A stretch of DNA of 64,000 nucleotides from Paracoccus methylarcula (GCF_003007735.2 NZ_PXNQ02000012.1:62001-126000); one strand, 5' to 3'. Positions 19,529 through 29,099 are shown, counted from the stretch's first letter. Numbers and translations: made by a program. The notes: generated from the sequence alone by a model not told the origin.

Positions 19529-20406
19529 CTCGCGCGTCCTTTCCTCGTGAGCCGAAGCAGCATCAGCAGGTAGACCGCCGACAGCACCGACAGGCAGATC
19601 AGGATCATCACCGCCCGCGCCGCGCCCTCGCCATAGCGGAAGCGGGAAATGGCGGTGCGATAGGTGTCGATGATCATCGTGGTGGTCGAACCGCGCGGCC
19701 CGCCCTCGGTCAGGATCCAGATGATGTCGAAGCTGTTGAAGGTCCAGATCGTCGACAAGAGCGCCATGGTGGCGATGGACGGCATCAAGAGCGGCAGGGT
19801 GATCCGGCGGAAGCGATAGAAGCGGCTGGCCCCGTCGGTCCATGCGGCCTCGTAAAGATCGGTCGGCACGGTCTGCATCGCCGCCAGCAGGTAAAGCGCG
19901 ACCAGCGGCGTGCCGATCCAGACATCGGTGACGACGGTCGAGATGAAGGCCGCCTGCTTGTAGGCCAGGAACTCGAAAGGACCGCTGAACAGTCCGATCC
20001 GCTGGCCGAGCCCCGAGATCATCCCGAACTGGCCGTTATAGAGCCATGCCCACATGAAGCAGCCCACCGCGATGGGCACCACCCAAGGCGGCATGATCAG
20101 CACCCGAAACAGCGCCCGCCCCGGCACGGCGGCATTCAGCAGCACCGCGCCCAGCAGGCCGATGATAAGCTTGAGGCTGACCGACAGCGTCGTCCAGATC
20201 AGCGTGCGGGTGATGACCGGCCAGAAATCGCGGTTGAAGAACTTGGTATAGTTCTCCATCCCCACATATTCCTGCGTGGGCCGCATCGAGGCATTGGTGA
20301 AGGACAGCCGGAAGGTCTCGATGATCGGCCAAGCGGCGATCAGCCCAACCAGCAGGAGCGCCGGGACCAGCAGCAGATAGGGAAAGGGATCGCGGCCTGT
20401 CTTCAT
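19525..20406 (-). CDS. Sugar ABC transporter permease (MalF/UgpA-like)
   Basis: A 293-residue six-helix permease. The EAA loop reads YEAAWTDGASRFYRFRRITLPLLMPS and the N-terminus (PYLLLVPALLLVGLIAAWPIIETFRLSF) is the standard first helix of this family. Its ATG overlaps the oxidoreductase stop by four bases (20403-20406), so the transporter genes are translationally coupled to the upstream oxidoreductase and cutC. Confidence 0.92.
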   Translation of the reverse strand: MKTGRDPFPYLLLVPALLLVGLIAAWPIIETFRLSFTNASMRPTQEYVGMENYTKFFNRDFWPVITRTLIWTTLSVSLKLIIGLLGAVLLNAAVPGRALFRVLIMPPWVVPIAVGCFMWAWLYNGQFGMISGLGQRIGLFSGPFEFLAYKQAAFISTVVTDVWIGTPLVALYLLAAMQTVPTDLYEAAWTDGASRFYRFRRITLPLLMPSIATMALLSTIWTFNSFDIIWILTEGGPRGSTTTMIIDTYRTAISRFRYGEGAARAVMILICLSVLSAVYLLMLLRLTRKGRAR

Positions 20407-21559
20407 GCCACGGCCCTCCCGGCAAGCGCCTCGTCGAAGCGGGCCCAGAAATCGGTCAGATCGACGATCCGGCCCTCCTTGCGCGCCCGGTCCATGGCCA
20501 GCGCGGTCACACCCGCCTCCAGCGCATCGGTGATGGTCAGCGGCAAGGCGGGCAGGCGGCCCATGTAATAGGCGCAGAGATCCTCGGCCATGGCCTGGTC
20601 GGCGCCGTAATGGCCCTTTTGACTGCCATCCGTGCCGATGGCGGGATCGTCCCGCAGCACGGCACCGTCATCCGAACGGGTCAGCTTGAAGAAATTGCGG
20701 ATGAAATCGCCCTCGGCCATGCCATCGGTGCCGATCACCGCGAAACGACGGAATTCGTCGGGGACATTCATGTTGGTGTGAAAGGCCAGCGTCGCGCCGT
20801 TTTCATATTCGACCAGCGCGGTCTGGTAATCGATCAGGTCGCCCTCGCCCGAAAACGCATCCCCTGCCCCGCCCCAACGCGGAGACATTTCCTGCAGATA
20901 GGCGGGCGCGGAGGCCGGGCGGCGTTCGGGCAGGTATTTCTTGCGCCCGCCGAAACTGGCGACACGCGCCGCACGCGCCCCCGCGACGCTTGGTAAAGAT
21001 CAAGATCGTGGCAGCATTTCTCCAGCATGAAGCCGCCGGACATGGCGCTGTCGCGCCGCCAGTCCCGCATGAAGAAACTGCCGTGATAGGGGCCGATATG
21101 CTCGGCGGCCTCGATGGACATGATCTCGCCCAGATGGCCCTCGGCCTGCGCCGCCCTGACCGCGCGATAAAGCGCCGAATAGCGCAGCACCATGCCCACC
21201 CCGACGCGGTTCACCCCGTCATGGGCGGCCAGCAGCCGGGCAAGCTCCAACGTCTCGTCCAGCGAGATCACCACGGGTTTCTCGGCAAATATATGCGGCG
21301 TGTCAGAGGCCAGCGCCTGCCGCAGATGATCCAGGTGCAGGTAATTGGGCGAGCCGATCATCAGCAAATCAAAGCGATGCGCCGCCAGCATTTCGGAGGG
21401 ATCGGCATAGACCTGCGCGGGCCCCGCCTCGGCCAACCGGTCCTGATGTCCGGGGCCGGGATCGGCCACCGCCAGCACTTCGAATTCCGGGCAGGCCGCC
21501 CGCATCCTTGGCAAGAGCGAGGCGATCCTAGCGCCCAATCCGATGATACCCGCCTTCAC
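20403..21559 (-). pseudogene. Gfo/Idh/MocA family oxidoreductase, interrupted by one frameshift
   Basis: NAD(P)-dependent sugar oxidoreductase. The N-terminal part from a GTG start at 21559 shows the Rossmann fold (MKAGIIGLGARIASLLPRM) and HIFAEKPVVISLDETLEL, the EKP catalytic lysine motif. The expected continuation, HDLDLYQ then GVAGARAARVASFGGRKKYLPE, is only restored by adding one base near 20989, where the DNA has CAAGCGTCGC instead of CAAGGCGTCGC. The C-terminal part (from about 20985 to the stop at 20403) is intact in the other frame, for about 385 residues in all. GTG overlaps the cutC stop. It may oxidise or epimerise the imported sugar; the exact reaction is unknown. Confidence 0.83.
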
Positions 21560-22314
21560 GATGTTTCCTCCCCCGTCTGTTCCATCGCGGCCCGTTCCAT
21601 GGCCGCGCGCAGCGCCCGGATCTTCGCGACCGAGGTCTGCGCCCGCTCTGACGCGATCCGCAGCCGCCCGCCCATGTCCTGATCGGCCCGGATCTCGCTG
21701 CAGGAGCCGTGCAGGTCATCCGCCCCTGCCCGCAGCAATTCCGCCGCGTTACCCGCATCGACGCCGCCGCCCGCCATGATCGTGATCCGTCCCCGCGCCT
21801 GCCCCGCCAGCCGCGCGATATTGCCCGCGCCCTCACCCGCCGAAGGCGCGCCGCCCGAGGTCAGGATCCGGCAGAAGCCCAGCTCGATGGCGGTCTCCAG
21901 CCCCTCGTCCAGGTCCGGGGAAAGATCAAAGGCGCGATGCAGCACCATCGGCAGATCCCCTGCCGCATCCCGCAGCCGGGTGATCGCCTCGCGGTCCAGC
22001 CGCCCGTCCGGATGGGTGACGCCCAGCACGATCCCGGCCAGTCCCGCACCCCGCACCGCCGCGATATCCGCCTTGGCCACCGCCAGTTCCTCCGGCGTAT
22101 AGACAAAACCGCCGGGGCGCGGACGGATCATAGCGAAAACCGGCACCGCCTGCTCCGCCGCCGCCGCGATCAGCCCGGGCGAGGGCGTCAGCCCGCCAAG
22201 CGCAAGGGCCGAGCACAGCTCGATCCGGTCGGCGCCACCGGAAACCGCCGCCGACAATCCCTGCGGATCATCGACGCAAACTTCCAGCACGGGGGTCTTG
22301 GATGCCTGGGGCAT
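21556..22314 (-). CDS. cutC: CutC family protein
   Basis: A 252-residue TIM-barrel protein of the CutC family, once linked to copper homeostasis but often found in sugar operons with uncertain function. LEVCVDDPQGLSAAVSGGADRIELCSALALGGLTPS opens the barrel and FAMIRPRPGGFVY and RILTSGGAPSAGEGAGNIARL are family hallmarks. It is the first gene of the minus-strand arm of the amino-sugar locus, and its placement suggests a metabolic rather than a metal role here (inference). Confidence 0.9.
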   Translation of the reverse strand: MPQASKTPVLEVCVDDPQGLSAAVSGGADRIELCSALALGGLTPSPGLIAAAAEQAVPVFAMIRPRPGGFVYTPEELAVAKADIAAVRGAGLAGIVLGVTHPDGRLDREAITRLRDAAGDLPMVLHRAFDLSPDLDEGLETAIELGFCRILTSGGAPSAGEGAGNIARLAGQARGRITIMAGGGVDAGNAAELLRAGADDLHGSCSEIRADQDMGGRLRIASERAQTSVAKIRALRAAMERAAMEQTGEETS

Positions 22315-22473
22315 GTAACCTCGGGTGTTATGACGAGGTCAGGCAACACCAAAATATTCCTTTTGTAAAGATATTTTTTCAGTCATGCTAACATTTGCCG
22401 ATATATATTTTAGTTTGACAAATATTCTGGGAGGGATAACCATAGGTGCTGCGCAAACCTGAAAGAAACGCCC
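22315..22473. promoter_or_regulatory. AT-rich divergent control region of the amino-sugar locus
   Basis: Strikingly AT-rich compared with its surroundings. It holds an inverted repeat AAAATAT (22351-22357) / ATATTTT (22371-22377), a repeated AAATATTC element (22352-22359 and 22420-22427), and a TTGACA at 22415-22420 that could be a rightward -35 box. It separates cutC from the divergent regulator gene and probably carries both promoters and the regulator's sites. Confidence 0.55.
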
Positions 22474-23367
22474 ATGCAACTGGCAAGCGACAACAAACCG
22501 CTCAGCGGCGCCGCCCTCTGGGCCGCGATTTCCGCCGCGCAGGACAGCATGCCCGCCAAGCTGCGCGCCATCGCCGGTTTCGTGACCGAGGAACCGGCGG
22601 AGTTCATCCGCATGACCTCGCGCGAGATCTGCGCGAGACTGGGCACATCCGAGCCCACGCTGATCCGCTTTTGCCGAAGCCTGGGATTCGCCGGGCTGGC
22701 GGATTTCCGGATCGAGCTGGCGCTGGCGCTGGCCTCGCAGGGTGCTTCGGCATCGGTGCATCCGCAGATCGCCGACCGCCGCCTGTCCAATCCCGCCGGC
22801 AAGCGCCGCATCGCCGAGGCCGCCATCGGTCTCTTGGCCGAGGATAATGCGATCCTGATCGACAATGGCACGACGGTCGAGATGCTGGCCGAATTGCTGG
22901 GCACGCGCGAGGATGTTCCGGCCCTGTCGGTGATGACCTCGGGACTGATGGTGGCGCAACAGGCGCTGCGCAACGGACGCCATCGGGTGATGCTGACCGG
23001 CGGGGTGATCCGCGCCTCGACCGGCTCACTGTCGGGACGATTGGTGGAAAGCAGCCTGAACGGCATGAATTTCAGCAGTTTCGTGATGGGCGCGGACAGC
23101 ATCGACCCGGATGGCGGGCTGTCCACCTATTCCGAGGACGAGGCGCATGTGACCCGCGCCATGGTCGAGGCCGCCTCGCGCGTCATCGTGCTGGCCGACC
23201 ATACGAAGTTCCGCGGCGCGCGCCTGCACCGCATTTGCGGGCTGCGGCGTATCGCCATCCTGGTCACCGACCGCAACCCAAGCGAACAAATCCGCGCGGC
23301 GCTGGATGCCGCCGGGATCAGGCTGGTCGTCGCCGACGCACCGGCCTCTGACAGCAAGGACCGATGA
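22474..23367 (+). CDS. Transcriptional regulator with RpiR-type DNA-binding head and DeoR-type sensor tail
   Basis: A 297-residue regulator. Residues 25-85 (KLRAIAGFVTEEPAEFIRM, then REICARLGTSEPTLIRFCR and SLGFAGLADFRIELAL) match the RpiR/MurR helix-turn-helix domain, which normally precedes a SIS domain. Residues 110-285 instead look like a DeoR C-terminal sugar-phosphate sensor: AILIDNGTTVEMLAELL, VMLTGGVIRASTGSLSG, MGADSIDPDGGLSTYSEDEA and VIVLADHTKFRG. The mixture is unusual. It starts the plus arm (agaS-type, ROK kinase, gatZ-type, nagA) with overlapping genes and sits beside the AT-rich divergent region it probably controls. Confidence 0.85.
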   Translation: MQLASDNKPLSGAALWAAISAAQDSMPAKLRAIAGFVTEEPAEFIRMTSREICARLGTSEPTLIRFCRSLGFAGLADFRIELALALASQGASASVHPQIADRRLSNPAGKRRIAEAAIGLLAEDNAILIDNGTTVEMLAELLGTREDVPALSVMTSGLMVAQQALRNGRHRVMLTGGVIRASTGSLSGRLVESSLNGMNFSSFVMGADSIDPDGGLSTYSEDEAHVTRAMVEAASRVIVLADHTKFRGARLHRICGLRRIAILVTDRNPSEQIRAALDAAGIRLVVADAPASDSKDR

Positions 23368-24434
23368 TGAGCAGCTTCACCCTTGACGAAATCAACGCCC
23401 AACCCGGTATCTGGCGGGATTGGGCCGCGCCTCTGGCCAGCCGGGCCACCGGGATCCGCGAATGGATCGCCACCCGTGCCCCGCGCGAGATCTGGCTGTC
23501 GGGTGCCGGGACCTCGGCCTATATCGGCGAGGCGCTGGCCCGGCAGGTGACCGGCGAAGGCCCGCCTTTGCTGCCGCTGGCCACCACCGATCTCGTGGCA
23601 CGCCCCGGCCTTGGCGCGAATCGTCCCGGCCCTGCCCTGTCCGTGCAATTCGGGCGCAGCGGCAACAGCTCGGAGACCGTCGGGCTGATCGATCTGCTGG
23701 ACGCGCATATGCCCGGCGTGGACCGGCTGAACATCACCTGCAACCCCGACAGCGCCCTTGCCACGCGGCAGGGCCCCGGCCCCGGAGAGACGCAGGCAAT
23801 CATCCTGCCCCCGGCGACCCATGACCGGGGGTTCGCGATGACCTCCAGTTTCACCACCATGTACCTGACCGCGCTGGCCTGCCTCGATGCGGGGTTCGAC
23901 GCGGGAACTGCCCTGCCCGCCCTGTCGGATGCCGCCGCTGCGATCCTGCCCGGCCTGTGGTCGCTGGACGCGCCCCGGCCCGAGCGGGCGATCTTTCTCG
24001 GCTCCGGCGAACTGACCGGCATCGCGCGCGAATCGGCGCTCAAGGTGCTGGAGCTGACGGCGGGGCGCACGCTGACGCAATGGGACAGCACGTTGGGCTT
24101 TCGCCACGGCCCCAAGGCGGCGGTCGATGGCGGCACGGCGGTTTTCGTGATGATCCATCCCGATCCGCAGACCGCCCGCTACGACATGGACCTTGCCGCC
24201 GAGATCCGCAGGCAATTCCCGGATATCAGCGTCACCACCATCGGCGGAGAGGGCTGCGACATCGCGCTGAACCTGACCGGCACGGCGGGGGATGCGGTGC
24301 TTTACGTGCTGCCCGCGCAGGTGCTGGCGCATCGCTGGTCCGAGGCTTTGGGCCTGCCGGTGGACGATCCCTTCGCCGGGCGGAACCTGACGCGGGTGGT
24401 CTCGGGCGTGGAACTCTATGGATGGCAGCGATGA
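23364..24434 (+). CDS. agaS: SIS-domain sugar isomerase/deaminase (AgaS-like)
   Basis: A 356-residue protein with two SIS domains. The first has IWLSGAGTSAYIGEALARQ and VQFGRSGNSSETVG (phosphosugar-binding serine motif); the second has IFLGSGELTGIARESALKVLELT and the STLGFRHGPKAAVDGGT stretch typical of AgaS, the galactosamine-6-phosphate deaminase/isomerase that yields tagatose-6-phosphate. It overlaps the regulator stop and the kinase start (ATGA). The name rests on resemblance to AgaS rather than GlmS-type proteins; a role on glucosamine-6-phosphate cannot be ruled out. Confidence 0.8.
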   Translation: MMSSFTLDEINAQPGIWRDWAAPLASRATGIREWIATRAPREIWLSGAGTSAYIGEALARQVTGEGPPLLPLATTDLVARPGLGANRPGPALSVQFGRSGNSSETVGLIDLLDAHMPGVDRLNITCNPDSALATRQGPGPGETQAIILPPATHDRGFAMTSSFTTMYLTALACLDAGFDAGTALPALSDAAAAILPGLWSLDAPRPERAIFLGSGELTGIARESALKVLELTAGRTLTQWDSTLGFRHGPKAAVDGGTAVFVMIHPDPQTARYDMDLAAEIRRQFPDISVTTIGGEGCDIALNLTGTAGDAVLYVLPAQVLAHRWSEALGLPVDDPFAGRNLTRVVSGVELYGWQR

Positions 24435-25342
24435 ATTGCGGCGCGATCGATTTGGGCGGCACCAAGATCGAGGCGCGGCTGTTCGATGCGGCGATGGCAA
24501 CCATCGAGACCCGCCGCATCCCCACGCCCCGCGACAGTTTCGACAATTTCATCGCCGCGCTGGCCGGTCAGATCCGCTGGCTCGAACAGCAGGCGGATGA
24601 CCCCGCCCTGCCCGTCGCCATCTCGATCGCCGGGGTGATCGACCCGCAGACGGGCATCGCCACGGCCTCGAACATCCCGGTATCGGGGCGCGGCATCGCC
24701 AAGGCGCTGGAGGCAGAGATCGGGCGCGACCTGCCGCTGATCAACGACTGCATGGCCTTCGCCTATTCCGAGGCGCATGGCGGCGCGGGGGACGGGGCGG
24801 TCTCGGTCATGGGGATCATCCTCGGCACCGGCGTCGGTGGCGGATTGGTCGAGCGTGGCCGCCTGCCGCATCGCCATGCCGGCCTTGCGGTCGAGATCGG
24901 TCATATCGGCATGCCCGCCCGCGCGCTGGCCCGCCACGACCTGCCGGTCTGGCAATGCGGCTGCGGGCGGGTGGCCTGTCTTGAGAATTACGTCTCCGGC
25001 ACCGGGCTGCGGCGGCTGGCGGAATGGGCCGGGCTGGACAATCCCGACCCGGAACATGTCGCCGCCTCGGTCGCTGACGATCCGGGCGCGGCAAGGGTGA
25101 TGGATATCTGGGCTGATCTGGCGGGCGAGATGGTCTATACCGCGCAATTGCTGCTGGACCCCGAGGTCATCGTGCTGGGCGGCGGGCTGTCGAACATCCC
25201 CGATGTGCCGCAGCGGCTGACCGATGCGCTGGCCCGGCTCCGGCTTGGCAATTCACGGCTGCCCGCGATCCGGCGGGCGGTGCATGGCGACAGCGCCGGT
25301 GCGCGCGGCGCGGCATTGATGGCAAAGGCATATCTGACATGA
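24431..25342 (+). CDS. ROK family sugar kinase
   Basis: A 303-residue kinase. The N-terminal phosphate loop GAIDLGGTKIEARLFD, the catalytic-region INDCMAFAYSEAHGGAG with Asp, and the zinc motif CGCGRVACLENYVSG are clear, with HAGLAVEIGHIG supplying the conserved histidine. It is likely to phosphorylate the incoming N-acetylated amino sugar at C6 (AgaK/NagK role) before NagA deacetylates it. ATG 24431 was chosen for its ATGA overlap with the upstream gene; a second ATG nine bases earlier is possible. Confidence 0.9.
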   Translation: MNCGAIDLGGTKIEARLFDAAMATIETRRIPTPRDSFDNFIAALAGQIRWLEQQADDPALPVAISIAGVIDPQTGIATASNIPVSGRGIAKALEAEIGRDLPLINDCMAFAYSEAHGGAGDGAVSVMGIILGTGVGGGLVERGRLPHRHAGLAVEIGHIGMPARALARHDLPVWQCGCGRVACLENYVSGTGLRRLAEWAGLDNPDPEHVAASVADDPGAARVMDIWADLAGEMVYTAQLLLDPEVIVLGGGLSNIPDVPQRLTDALARLRLGNSRLPAIRRAVHGDSAGARGAALMAKAYLT

Positions 25343-26588
25343 GCGATCTTCTCACCCCGATCATCGAGGCAATGCGGACGGGGAACGGCCCGGCGCTTCC
25401 CTCGGTCTGCTCGGCCCATCCCGATGTCATCGCCGCCGGGCTGCGGCAGGCGGCGGCGCAGGGCATGCCCGCGCTGATCGAGGCGACCTCGAACCAGGTG
25501 AACCAGTTCGGCGGCTATACCGGCATGACCCCCGCCGATTTCACCGGCTTCCTGAAGGGTATCGCGCAGGCGCATGGGCTCGGCCATGTGCCGGTGATCC
25601 TTGGCGGCGACCATCTGGGCCCGCAGGCATGGCGCGACCGCCCCGCCGATGAGGCGATGGAGCATGCGGCCGGGATGATCCGCGCCTATATGACGGCTGG
25701 TTTCACCAAGATCCATCTCGATTGCTCGGAAGGCTGCGCAGGCGAGCCCGCGCAGGTTGGCGACGACCTGGCCGCCGCGCGTGCGGCACAACTGGCCGCC
25801 GTGGCCGAGGCGGCGGCGCCCGACCCAAAGGCGCTGACCTATATCATCGGCACCGAGGTTCCGCCCCCCGGCGCGCGCGCCATGACGGAGAGGGCATCAC
25901 GGCCACGCCGCCGGAAAACGCCGCCGCCACGCTGGAGGCGCATCGCCGCGCCTTCGAGGCCGAGGGTGCGGGGGCTGCATGGTCGCGGGTCCGGGGGCTG
26001 GTCGTGCAGCCGGGGCTGGAATTCGCCCCGGCCAGCGTCATCGGTTTCGACATGGCGCAGCCGGACCGGCTCAGCCCGGTGCTGGGCGACAATCCCCGGC
26101 TTTGTTTCGAGGCCCATTCGACCGATTACCAGGACGCCGCCGTCTATGCCGACCTGGCCCGGCGGAATTTCGGCATCCTCAAGGTCGGCCCCGCCCTGAC
26201 CTTCGCCTGGCGCGAGGCGCTCTATGCGCTCTCGCATATCCGCCACTGGCTGGATGGCAGCCCCCATGTCTCGGATCGGATGGAGGGCCTGATGACCGGG
26301 GAACCCCGCCACTGGCAGGGCCATTATCATGGCGGGGACACCCGGATCCTGCGCCATTTCGGTTATGCCGACCGGATCCGCTATTACTGGCCCAAGGCGC
26401 AAGATGCTGTCGAGGACCTGTGCCGGGCAATCGACCACGCCGATCCGCCGCGCCCGCTGCTGCGGCAATATCTGCCGCAGGCAACGCTGGACCGGGCGGC
26501 AGGGATCGGTCTGCCACCGGCCCGCGCGATCCTGCAAGCCCATGTCGAAGAGGCATTGGCGGATTATTACCCGGAGGCGGCATGCTGA
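25339..26588 (+). pseudogene. Tagatose-bisphosphate aldolase-type subunit (GatZ/KbaZ/AgaZ), interrupted by one frameshift
   Basis: The first frame gives about 180 residues (MSDLLTPIIEAMRTGNG, then SVCSAHPDVIAAGLRQA, VPVILGGDHLGPQAW and FTKIHLDCSEGC), then breaks in the run GGCGCGCGCGCC near 25868-25880. The rest (DGEGITATPPENAAATLEAHR to PEAAC, stop 26588) continues in another frame. One extra base in the GC run restores about 416 residues, the normal family length. In Gat/Kba systems this is a non-catalytic aldolase subunit; in some GalNAc pathways the homologue AgaZ has been proposed as the tagatose-6-phosphate kinase. No catalytic aldolase subunit is visible nearby, which favours the AgaZ-like reading. 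Confidence 0.82.
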
Positions 26589-27685
26589 TCGCGGCGGACC
26601 GGATCTGGCTGGGTGGCAGGCTGCAAACCGGCCTCGCCATCGAGACCGACGGGCAGAAGGTGACGGCCTGCCGCCCCCTTGGCGGCGATACGCCCGATGC
26701 GCATGTCCCGCTGCTGATGCCCGGCTGCACCGATCTGCAGGTGAATGGCGGCGGCGGTGTGCTGCTGAATACCGATCCCACCGTCGCCGGGATCGAGGCC
26801 ATCGCGGCAGCCCATCGCAAGCTTGGCACCGCACGGATCCTGCCCACTTTGATCACCGATGCGCCGGATGTGATGGAGGCCGCCACTGATGCCATCATCG
26901 CCGCGATGGGAAGGCCCGGCATCATCGGCATCCACCTGGAAGGCCCGCATATCTCGCCACGGAAACGCGGCACCCATGACGCCCGCTTCATCCGCCCGCT
27001 GGATGCGCGGACCATGGCGGTCCTGCGGCGCTTGCGCCGGGCCGATGTGCCGGTGCTGCTGACATTGGCCCCCGAGCGCGCCGATCCTGCACTGCTGCGC
27101 GAGGCGGCGGCGATGGGGGTGGTGCTGTCGGCAGGACACAGCATGGCGACAGCGGCAGAGGCGCAGGCGGCGCTGGAAAGCGGTGTCACCATGTTCACCC
27201 ATCTCTACAATGCCATGCCGCAGATGAGCTCGCGCGAGCCGGGGATGATCGCGGCGGCGATCCTGTCCGATGCCTGGTGCGGGCTGATCACCGACGGTAT
27301 CCATGTCAGCCCCGAAATGCTGCAACTGACATTGAATGCCCGCCCCCGCCCCGACCGCTGCTTCATCGTGTCGGATGCCATGCCGACAATCGGCGGGCCG
27401 GATCATTTCAATCTCTACGGCATGGATATCCATGTGCGGGACGGCGCGCTGGTGAACAGCGAGGGCTCGCTGGCCGGGGCGCATATCGACATGGTCACCT
27501 CGATCCGGCGGCTGGTGCGGATGACCGGCATCGCACCCGAGCGCGCCATCGCGATGGCCACCGACATTCCCTGTGCCGCCATGGGCCTTGCCCCGCTGCG
27601 GATCGCCCCCGGCATGCCGCTGATCGACCTGGTGGCGCTGGACGACGGATTGCGGCTGGCGGATATTCCCGGCACCGGGTCGTAG
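26582..27685 (+). CDS. nagA: N-acetylglucosamine/galactosamine-6-phosphate deacetylase
   Basis: A 367-residue amidohydrolase that removes acetate from N-acetyl-hexosamine 6-phosphate. GCTDLQVNGGGGVLLN, GIHLEGPHISPRKRGTHD (metal-binding Glu), LSAGHSMATAAEAQAAL (His), MFTHLYNAMPQMSSREPG (His and substrate loop) and FIVSDAMPTIGG (catalytic Asp) are all present. The start at 26582 overlaps the GatZ-type gene's end. It is the last gene of the plus arm and links the locus to N-acetylated amino sugars. Confidence 0.93.
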   Translation: MLIAADRIWLGGRLQTGLAIETDGQKVTACRPLGGDTPDAHVPLLMPGCTDLQVNGGGGVLLNTDPTVAGIEAIAAAHRKLGTARILPTLITDAPDVMEAATDAIIAAMGRPGIIGIHLEGPHISPRKRGTHDARFIRPLDARTMAVLRRLRRADVPVLLTLAPERADPALLREAAAMGVVLSAGHSMATAAEAQAALESGVTMFTHLYNAMPQMSSREPGMIAAAILSDAWCGLITDGIHVSPEMLQLTLNARPRPDRCFIVSDAMPTIGGPDHFNLYGMDIHVRDGALVNSEGSLAGAHIDMVTSIRRLVRMTGIAPERAIAMATDIPCAAMGLAPLRIAPGMPLIDLVALDDGLRLADIPGTGS

Positions 27686-27780
27686 CGCGGGGCTGGGTTC
27701 CGCTTCCCGCCATCGGCTCCGTTGCCGCCCGTCGCCTTCAACCCGGCACCCCGCTTCGGGATACCAGGCGGGCGGCGGTT

Positions 27781-28446
27781 TCACCCATGGCGACGGCGGC
27801 CTCGATCGAGTCGATGACGGGGCAGGCCATGGCGCGCGCTCAACCCGGCGGCCCGGCCGGTCAGCCCGCCGGAGCCCAGGATGATCGCCCCCGCGCCGTC
27901 GATCTCGCGGGCGGCACGGATGGTGGCATCCAGCCGGGCCTCGGTTTCGTCTCCGCCCGCCGCGGCCCGGGCGACCCCGATCCCGGCGGCGCGCACGCTG
28001 CACCGGTCGGCCACCCCCTGCGAGGCGACCAGCGACAGGATGCCGGGAACCATGGTCTGCACCGTGGTCACGATGGCGAACCGGGGCGCGAACAGCCGCG
28101 CCAGCGAAATCGCGGCCTCTGCCGCGCAGACGATGGGCGCATCGAGGGCCCCGCGCCCACCGGCCACGGCGATATCGTCGAAGCAGCCCATGACATAGGC
28201 GTCATAGCCGGGATTGCGGCGCAGCAGCGCGATGGCCAGCGGCTCGGCCAGATCGCGATCATCGGGGGTTTCGATCGAAAGCGGGCTGTCCGCCGGGTGG
28301 ACGGCCCTGACCGAAGTGCCGGGACCGATCACCCGCCGGGCCGATCGCTCGACCAGCCGCGTGACCTCGGGATTGCCGTTCGGGTTGACGATCAGCAGCC
28401 GGTGTCCGGCGACCGCCGCCGCCGTCTCTTGCGGATTGTTCGTCAT
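27781..28446 (-). CDS. Asp/Glu (hydantoin) racemase family protein with a frameshifted C-terminus
   Basis: The first ~205 residues match the Asp/Glu/hydantoin racemase fold: LLIVNPNGNPEVTRLVERS, YVMGCFDDIA (first catalytic cysteine) and ILGSGGLTGRAAGL. The frame then gives a nonsense arginine-rich tail. In a neighbouring frame the proper end MACPVIDSIEAAVAMGETAARL (second catalytic cysteine) is encoded and stops at 27738. The break lies in a GCGCGCGCC run at about 27833, consistent with a lost GC pair or an extra base. As read, the second active cysteine is missing and the product would be inactive. It sits next to a truncated TRAP gene. Confidence 0.8.
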   Translation of the reverse strand: MTNNPQETAAAVAGHRLLIVNPNGNPEVTRLVERSARRVIGPGTSVRAVHPADSPLSIETPDDRDLAEPLAIALLRRNPGYDAYVMGCFDDIAVAGGRGALDAPIVCAAEAAISLARLFAPRFAIVTTVQTMVPGILSLVASQGVADRCSVRAAGIGVARAAAGGDETEARLDATIRAAREIDGAGAIILGSGGLTGRAAGLSARHGLPRHRLDRGRRRHG

Positions 28447-28447
28447 G

Positions 28448-28912
28448 TCAGCTCTCCGAGGCCAGTTCGGGCAGGAACAAGGCGATTTGCGGCACCATGA
28501 CCAGCAGGACCGTGAACAGGATCATGATGAAGACGAAAGGCAGGGAGCCGCGGATCACGTCGTTGAAGCTGCCCCCGCCCTTGCGCACGCCCTGCACGAC
28601 GAAGAGGTTCATTCCGACCGGGGGCGTGATCAGCCCGATCTCGCACATCACGACGACGAAGACGCCGAACCAGATCGGATCGATGCCAAGCGCCGTGACC
28701 ATCGGCACCGCGATGGGAACGGTCAGGACCAGCATCGACATCGCATCCATGAACATGCCCAGCACCACGTAGAAGACCACGAACAGGAACAGCAGCGCCG
28801 TCGGGCTGAGGCCGAGCCCGGTGACCCAACGGGTGACCGCCTGCGTGCCTCCGGTCATCGACAGGGTGTTCCGGAAACGCTGGACCGGATACCGCGCCCG
28901 CAGCCGGATCAC
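28448..28912 (-). pseudogene. Truncated TRAP large permease (DctM), C-terminal third only
   Basis: About 140 residues match the DctM C-terminus (LFVVFYVVLGMFMDAMSMLVLTVPI, FGVFVVVMCEIGLITPPVGMNLFVVQG), ending normally with a stop at 28448 just before the racemase start. The N-terminal two thirds are missing: homology ends near 28870 and unrelated DNA follows. No binding protein or small permease survives beside it, so it is a remnant of a deleted TRAP system. Confidence 0.8.
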
Positions 28913-28941
28913 GGCAAAAATGCCCTCGCAGGTTCTCTTGA

Positions 28942-29040
28942 ACCGGTGGCGTTCACCTGCTCGACCTGAAATCCTTCGGCGAACGCATCATGGCGAGAGA
29001 CCCGGACCGACAGACCGCCGAGATCGTCCGCGTGGCATAA
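28942..29040 (+). pseudogene. Transposase C-terminal scrap (IS5-like)
   Basis: One frame reads GGVHLLDLKSFGERIMARD followed by PDRQTAEIVRVA and a stop at 29040. The HLL...GERIMARD...DRQ.AE pattern resembles the C-terminal tail of IS5-family transposases common in Rhodobacteraceae. Only about 32 residues remain, so it marks a past insertion and not a working element. Confidence 0.45.
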
Positions 29041-29099
29041 CGTCCGCGGGGGAAGGGGGAAGTCACGCCTCAGGCGCGAGTCGCGCAACAACGCCCTAT

